Source: a virus
Length of the DNA: 23,938 nucleotides
Reading direction: 5' to 3' (one strand)
IMG/VR virus record: IMGVR_UViG_3300011013_000096
Span: 1-23,938 of that record
Made by a program: the position numbers and the translations under genes
The notes under the pieces: generated by a model
Told to the model about the DNA's origin: nothing
What the model saw: only the letters and a program-made list of their open reading frames with translations
Database searches by the model: none
Shown: positions 21,001-23,938 of the stretch, piece by piece
Position numbering within the stretch: the first letter of the stretch is position 1
Layout of the letters: each line of letters opens with the position of its first letter

Positions 21001-22256
21001 CTCAATTCTTTGATAGGGAGAAAGTCGAGAGAGATTTACAAATAAAGTTGCGTCAAATTAGGCTCGAATTCCTAAACGAAGAACTATCAGAAAAAGAGGC
21101 CGCTTTGATGCAAAACTTTGACACCGAGGGCAAGCTATTTGAGGAGGCTCAAAAATTGCGTTTGGAAAAAATAAAGCTGGAAAACGAGATCAGAGACGAG
21201 CAATTCAATGAAACTCAAGAGGGTCTGTTAAAGGAGGAGCTTGATTTGCAAAATGATTTCCTTAGTAAGAAGTTAAACAACGAGCTTGGAAACGATCAAC
21301 AAATCGAGGAGGCTGAAAAAGAGTTGCAAAAAAAGCTCATTGACCTACAAATTGAGAGGTTGAGAAATGAGAAATTCATACTTGACGAGGAAAGCCTTGA
21401 GTACAAAAAATTGACCGAGAAAATATTCTCACTGCAACAAAAGCGTTCGGATCTGGACAAAAAAGATTCTGAGGAGGAAAAGCTCAGGTTCGAGAATAGA
21501 CGACAAGCAATTGAAATATTTACCGACTTTTTTGTGCAGCAAGCCGACAAGAGGATTGCAAAAATTGACGAGGAAATTGCCGCAGCCCAAAGACAAGCAG
21601 ACACGTTGAGTGGGCTGGCTCAGTCTGGAAACATAACAGCTCAACAATCCCTTGCTCAACAAGACCAAATTATAAAAGAAGCGCAAAGAAGACGTGAGGA
21701 GTTGGAGAAAAGAAAGCAACGCGTTTTGCTTGCCTCATCCATATTGCAAACCTACAACTCGGAGCTTGCAACCGGCAAAACATCTGGCGAGGCTTTTGCG
21801 AGCGCGATCACTTCGACAACTGTGCTACAACAGTTTATCGAGGCTCTGCCAACCTTCTTTGAGGGGACTGAAAATGTAGGGCAAGCCCTTGGCGCACCTC
21901 ATTTAAACACCTCTCGAGATCAATACATAATTCGTGCTGATGGGTCTGAGAGGATATTAACAGGAGATCAGAACAAGAGAATTGGCAACAACGTTTCCAA
22001 TGAGGAGCTTGTTGGTGCATTCGAAGAAAGACGAGCCGGCAGCTACATTGTAAACGCTAAATACATGCAAGCAAGCAACGGAGGCCAGACGCCAAATAAA
22101 GAATTGCTTTCGGAGATAAAGGGCATGAGAAAAGACATTCAAGGGCAACCGGTTACAGAGAACAAGGTCGGTGAAATACTTAGTTCATATATGACATTCA
22201 AAACAACCCAAACAAAGGGCAATGAGGTCACTCAAACAACCTACAAAGTCGAATGA
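18060..22256 (+). CDS. Tail tape measure protein, TP901 family
   Basis: 1398 aa, the largest gene. Residues 1-230 form a long helical coiled coil (EKANGLAGDRKVVNEEMAKAQ, EKQIERTAKGIDKAEKS). The TP901-type tape measure core is at about 285-445 (LTDNAKELGSTTAFTASQVTALQIAYSRLGF, AELAGAMVRTFQDLKTTDT, GINFDRLLALLGKLSDSGIDASTSATALRNIF). Hydrophobic segments lie near residues 237-253 (MSALGIVAGFQLF) and 607-627 (NIIGAIVAVVILLVQEL) and may insert into the host membrane at DNA entry. The C-terminal 600 residues are charged coiled coil. It sets tail length and helps DNA passage. Its length implies a long tail. It overlaps the next gene (ATGA). Confidence 0.9.
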   Translation: MSKVTRSQVAENDVFGGIGKSAIDSKGKVDLLKHSIEMLTEVAKNLKEKLAGADPKSLSSMKEFNELVEKANGLAGDRKVVNEEMAKAQAKVNEQNQKSIKSIERLTADLDSLKKQRTALNRAEKKGVVTAQEANKERARLNVQIRKSSKELNDATKKQLGLVTAIDEEKKKLTNLIKAREGLSLAGKDNTKTAEQLEKQIERTAKGIDKAEKSTRRFKKGFSGLKGSVDGVRKKLGQLMSALGIVAGFQLFRRVVGNATDIIRDFEKANAELAGVLNTSLDGVSKLTDNAKELGSTTAFTASQVTALQIAYSRLGFEQEEIIQLTEGTINGAIALNASLDETAELAGAMVRTFQDLKTTDTDLILDKLTVSTQKSALNFQKLQKALPIVGGAAEAAGINFDRLLALLGKLSDSGIDASTSATALRNIFIESSAQGLTYEQILAKIVKEQDKLTAANDEFGKRAAVSGAILARNLDATVDLENAISNAGGTAEEVAKTQLDTLDGSIKLLQSAWEGWILRINESVDASAFLKNAIRFLADNLDTIMSTLGRLVQVFLTYKATVLLVNFGIKAQAIVTNTLRIAKIALARGIKGATTAMKKFNAAQKANIIGAIVAVVILLVQELDNLMSATTAAEDAQNKFNDELSRAQAEAESAFEALKNATKGTDEHKAALDKVNEVYGPYLTNLLNEESSLKDIERAQELVNRALEKNIALKIQEEETTNARTRAIKSQKDFSSELITQLRDEGKEQSEINQIVAQANSLLKERAKLTQGFGDVRFGSSFILEDQEVADQIQAIDDQIGSLADRANVGLFGFLGEGFRAELVNSSNAIAQANQDILDIEASFSGILGDSLGETLLNALTPTGNSKNAIDNIEAAAGEAKTRLEELREELKKNRESLEKLADENTSSSDERVVSLNTEGRLIKEQIKTIEALLNLEIKTKDTRELANKQRLKELSAQLEAERKLIAFNVVDKGKNPQGAQFFDREKVERDLQIKLRQIRLEFLNEELSEKEAALMQNFDTEGKLFEEAQKLRLEKIKLENEIRDEQFNETQEGLLKEELDLQNDFLSKKLNNELGNDQQIEEAEKELQKKLIDLQIERLRNEKFILDEESLEYKKLTEKIFSLQQKRSDLDKKDSEEEKLRFENRRQAIEIFTDFFVQQADKRIAKIDEEIAAAQRQADTLSGLAQSGNITAQQSLAQQDQIIKEAQRRREELEKRKQRVLLASSILQTYNSELATGKTSGEAFASAITSTTVLQQFIEALPTFFEGTENVGQALGAPHLNTSRDQYIIRADGSERILTGDQNKRIGNNVSNEELVGAFEERRAGSYIVNAKYMQASNGGQTPNKELLSEIKGMRKDIQGQPVTENKVGEILSSYMTFKTTQTKGNEVTQTTYKVE

Positions 22257-23938
22257 GTTTAGAAACAAAATACTACTTTGAGGGAGGTGTTGAATTTCGA
22301 CCAAAGAACGCTGATAATATCGGCTTCAAATTCGATTGGACTCGTGACATTTTAGAGGCTGAGCTCACCACCGATGCAATTGTCCTTGGCGACACACCTG
22401 GAAACCCAGCAAAATCATTTGTTATTAATCATTACAGAACCCTTGGAGCCTTTCAGGGAATACCAATAACCATCGAAATTGGGTCGGTTTCTGTTGATTA
22501 CTACATTGATTTAAAGGATCAGCCAAAGTTGTCTGGCGATGGAGATGACGCGATTGAGGTGAAAATAAAAAGACGAAAGGCGGTTGATTATTTCAAGCAA
22601 CAAGCCAACGGCCTAACCTTTGAATTGCTGAACACAACACACCCAATTGATACGTTCAAAATACCGTACTTAATTGTCAGGGACAACCAGGTTGAGTTGG
22701 CGATAACACTATCAATTGCAACATACAACTTGACAAAGGCGCTCATCGAGGGTGTTCGAGATCTGGTTGAGGCAATTACCGAAGTTATAAGGGCTACAAC
22801 CCCAAACGCAGGCATTCCACCGTCAATTGATACTGGCGACATAATCGCGGCCGTTTTATTGGCTACCGCGAGAATCATCTACATAGCCGCATTATTGATT
22901 GCGCTCATAAAAATCGCAAAGGACATAATTGAACTTGTTTTCCCACCGGTTAAGGAGTTTAAAGTTTCCACCGTTAATGAGTTGTTAACAAAGGGATGTG
23001 CTAAACTTGGTTACAATTTTTTGAGCACCGTTTCGGAATTCGACAACATGACCATTTTGCCGAAACCAGTTCTTTGCCCAAAGGAGGGAATTTTCAAAAA
23101 GATTTTCACTTTTGACAGCGGACTAAGGACAAAGGGGTTTCCAACTGGAATTGGTGGCGACTCTGTCACAACCGTTGGTGGATTGGTTGACTTTGGGCTC
23201 GATTGGTGCAACGGTCGCCTGAGAATAAAGGGCAACGATGTTTACATTGATAGACGAGATCATTGGAGGATTAATTCAGGCATAAACATCAAAAACACCT
23301 TAAACATTCAAGCGAGCAGGGTGAATGAGTACACCATAAACACTGGCGAGTCATGGAAAAGGTATTTTTTGCAGTGGCAACTCGACCCCATGGATGCGCA
23401 CACTTTCGATGATGTTACCGGCATTTACTCCGAGCACTCAACCGAGCCGATAACTGTGCCAGAAAGTGACCTAACATTAATAACAGGGCTTGTTCGAAAG
23501 CAATTTCCATTTGCATTTGGATCAAGAAAGGACGGCCTCAACTTTATTGAGAAAGCGTTTTTGCCATTTGCAGGGCTTGCTGATGGCGTGGTGAATCTTT
23601 TCGGTGGCTCATCAAACCTTGTTTCTGGAATAAATGGACGTGTTGGGGTGCTTCAAATATCAAGTCAATACTTTGGACAAACCAAAATGCTCTATATTGT
23701 AGGAACAAAACAACCTGAGAATTTTCGGGACATTATAGGAGCGGAGCAGAGTTACCAAAAATACCATGTAATAAACCAGGTAAAGGAGAATTTCAAGGAC
23801 ATTTTTGCAACAGAAATACCTTTCAGCACAAAGAACCTTGAAACTTTACTCGACAGTAACTACGTAAATGACATTGATGGTGAGCCGCTTGAAATTCTTA
23901 CCTTTGAGTTTCTTAATGCTTCAAAAATGGGAGCAATA
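22253..23938 (+). CDS. Large tail (tip or baseplate) protein, 3' end outside the window
   Basis: ATG 22253 overlaps the tape measure stop (ATGA), and the frame stays open for 562 codons to the last base. The N-terminus (YFEGGVEFRPKNADNIGFKFDWTRDILEAELTTDAIVL) is beta-rich, as in distal-tail and tip proteins. A long hydrophobic helix (about 196-230: DIIAAVLLATARIIYIAALLIALIKIAKDIIELVF) is unusual in a tail structural protein. Later segments (GGDSVTTVGGLVDFGLDWCNGRLRIKGNDVYIDRRDHWRI) form a typical baseplate hub-like beta domain. Encoded directly after the tape measure, it is probably part of the tail tip. No enzymatic motif seen. Confidence 0.65.
   Translation, partial: MSLETKYYFEGGVEFRPKNADNIGFKFDWTRDILEAELTTDAIVLGDTPGNPAKSFVINHYRTLGAFQGIPITIEIGSVSVDYYIDLKDQPKLSGDGDDAIEVKIKRRKAVDYFKQQANGLTFELLNTTHPIDTFKIPYLIVRDNQVELAITLSIATYNLTKALIEGVRDLVEAITEVIRATTPNAGIPPSIDTGDIIAAVLLATARIIYIAALLIALIKIAKDIIELVFPPVKEFKVSTVNELLTKGCAKLGYNFLSTVSEFDNMTILPKPVLCPKEGIFKKIFTFDSGLRTKGFPTGIGGDSVTTVGGLVDFGLDWCNGRLRIKGNDVYIDRRDHWRINSGINIKNTLNIQASRVNEYTINTGESWKRYFLQWQLDPMDAHTFDDVTGIYSEHSTEPITVPESDLTLITGLVRKQFPFAFGSRKDGLNFIEKAFLPFAGLADGVVNLFGGSSNLVSGINGRVGVLQISSQYFGQTKMLYIVGTKQPENFRDIIGAEQSYQKYHVINQVKENFKDIFATEIPFSTKNLETLLDSNYVNDIDGEPLEILTFEFLNASKMGAI

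Noticed and set aside
18488-21719. Several 60-157-codon minus-strand frames within the tape measure
   Set aside because: Shadow frames of coding DNA with biased codon use; none has a recognisable domain.

Overview
The window is part of the genome of a tailed phage (or prophage) of a Bacteroidota host, most likely a flavobacterium. The evidence is a continuous head, tail and lysis gene block that includes an HK97-type portal, prohead protease and major capsid protein and a TP901-type tape measure. Bacteroidota-style promoter boxes (TAnnTTTG) occur, start codons mostly follow A/T-rich leaders rather than strong Shine-Dalgarno sites, and the 5' third is very AT-rich. All supported genes are on the + strand. 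No terminase, replication gene, integrase or tRNA was recognised.

Layout. (1) 1-1100: small genes of unknown function, three of whose gaps share CGTTCG just before the start codon. (2) 1111-4722: a run of single-gene units: an RLIG1/DUF5565-type RNA ligase, an XRE regulator, a probable double-stranded beta-helix (Fe/2OG-type) protein, three small proteins and an adenine-type DNA methyltransferase. They are separated by imperfect palindromes built as AAC, 5-6 nt, stem, loop, stem, 3 nt, GTT. In five units the sequence outside AAC and GTT is cassette-specific and complementary across the unit's own gene, not across the junction. That is the logic of integron attC cassettes, and no integron integrase is visible, so this resembles an integrase-less cassette cluster inside a phage. 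It is the main discovery candidate. (3) 4635-5113: a non-coding, possibly structured stretch, two overlapping one-helix micro-proteins, and a promoter plus 12-bp palindrome in front of the late genes. (4) 5114-11377: portal, 46-aa protein, protease, capsid, small Lys/Glu/Pro-rich protein, connector candidates, tail tube with a probable Ig-like C-terminal domain, and an 81-aa protein, ending at a clear terminator. (5) 11422-17066: tail or baseplate and fibre-like proteins, then membrane proteins of the probable lysis or host-interaction block. Bases 13140-16310 are again AT-rich, as if exchanged separately. This block ends at a second strong terminator with a GAAA loop. (6) 17152-23938: an overlapping gene pair in the place of tail assembly chaperones, the 1398-aa tape measure, and a large tail protein that runs off the window.

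The structural genes are packed tightly (ATGA, TTGA and GTGA overlaps), so they probably form few, translationally coupled transcripts. The cassette genes are spaced 50-130 bp apart. At least one (XRE) seems to have its own promoter.
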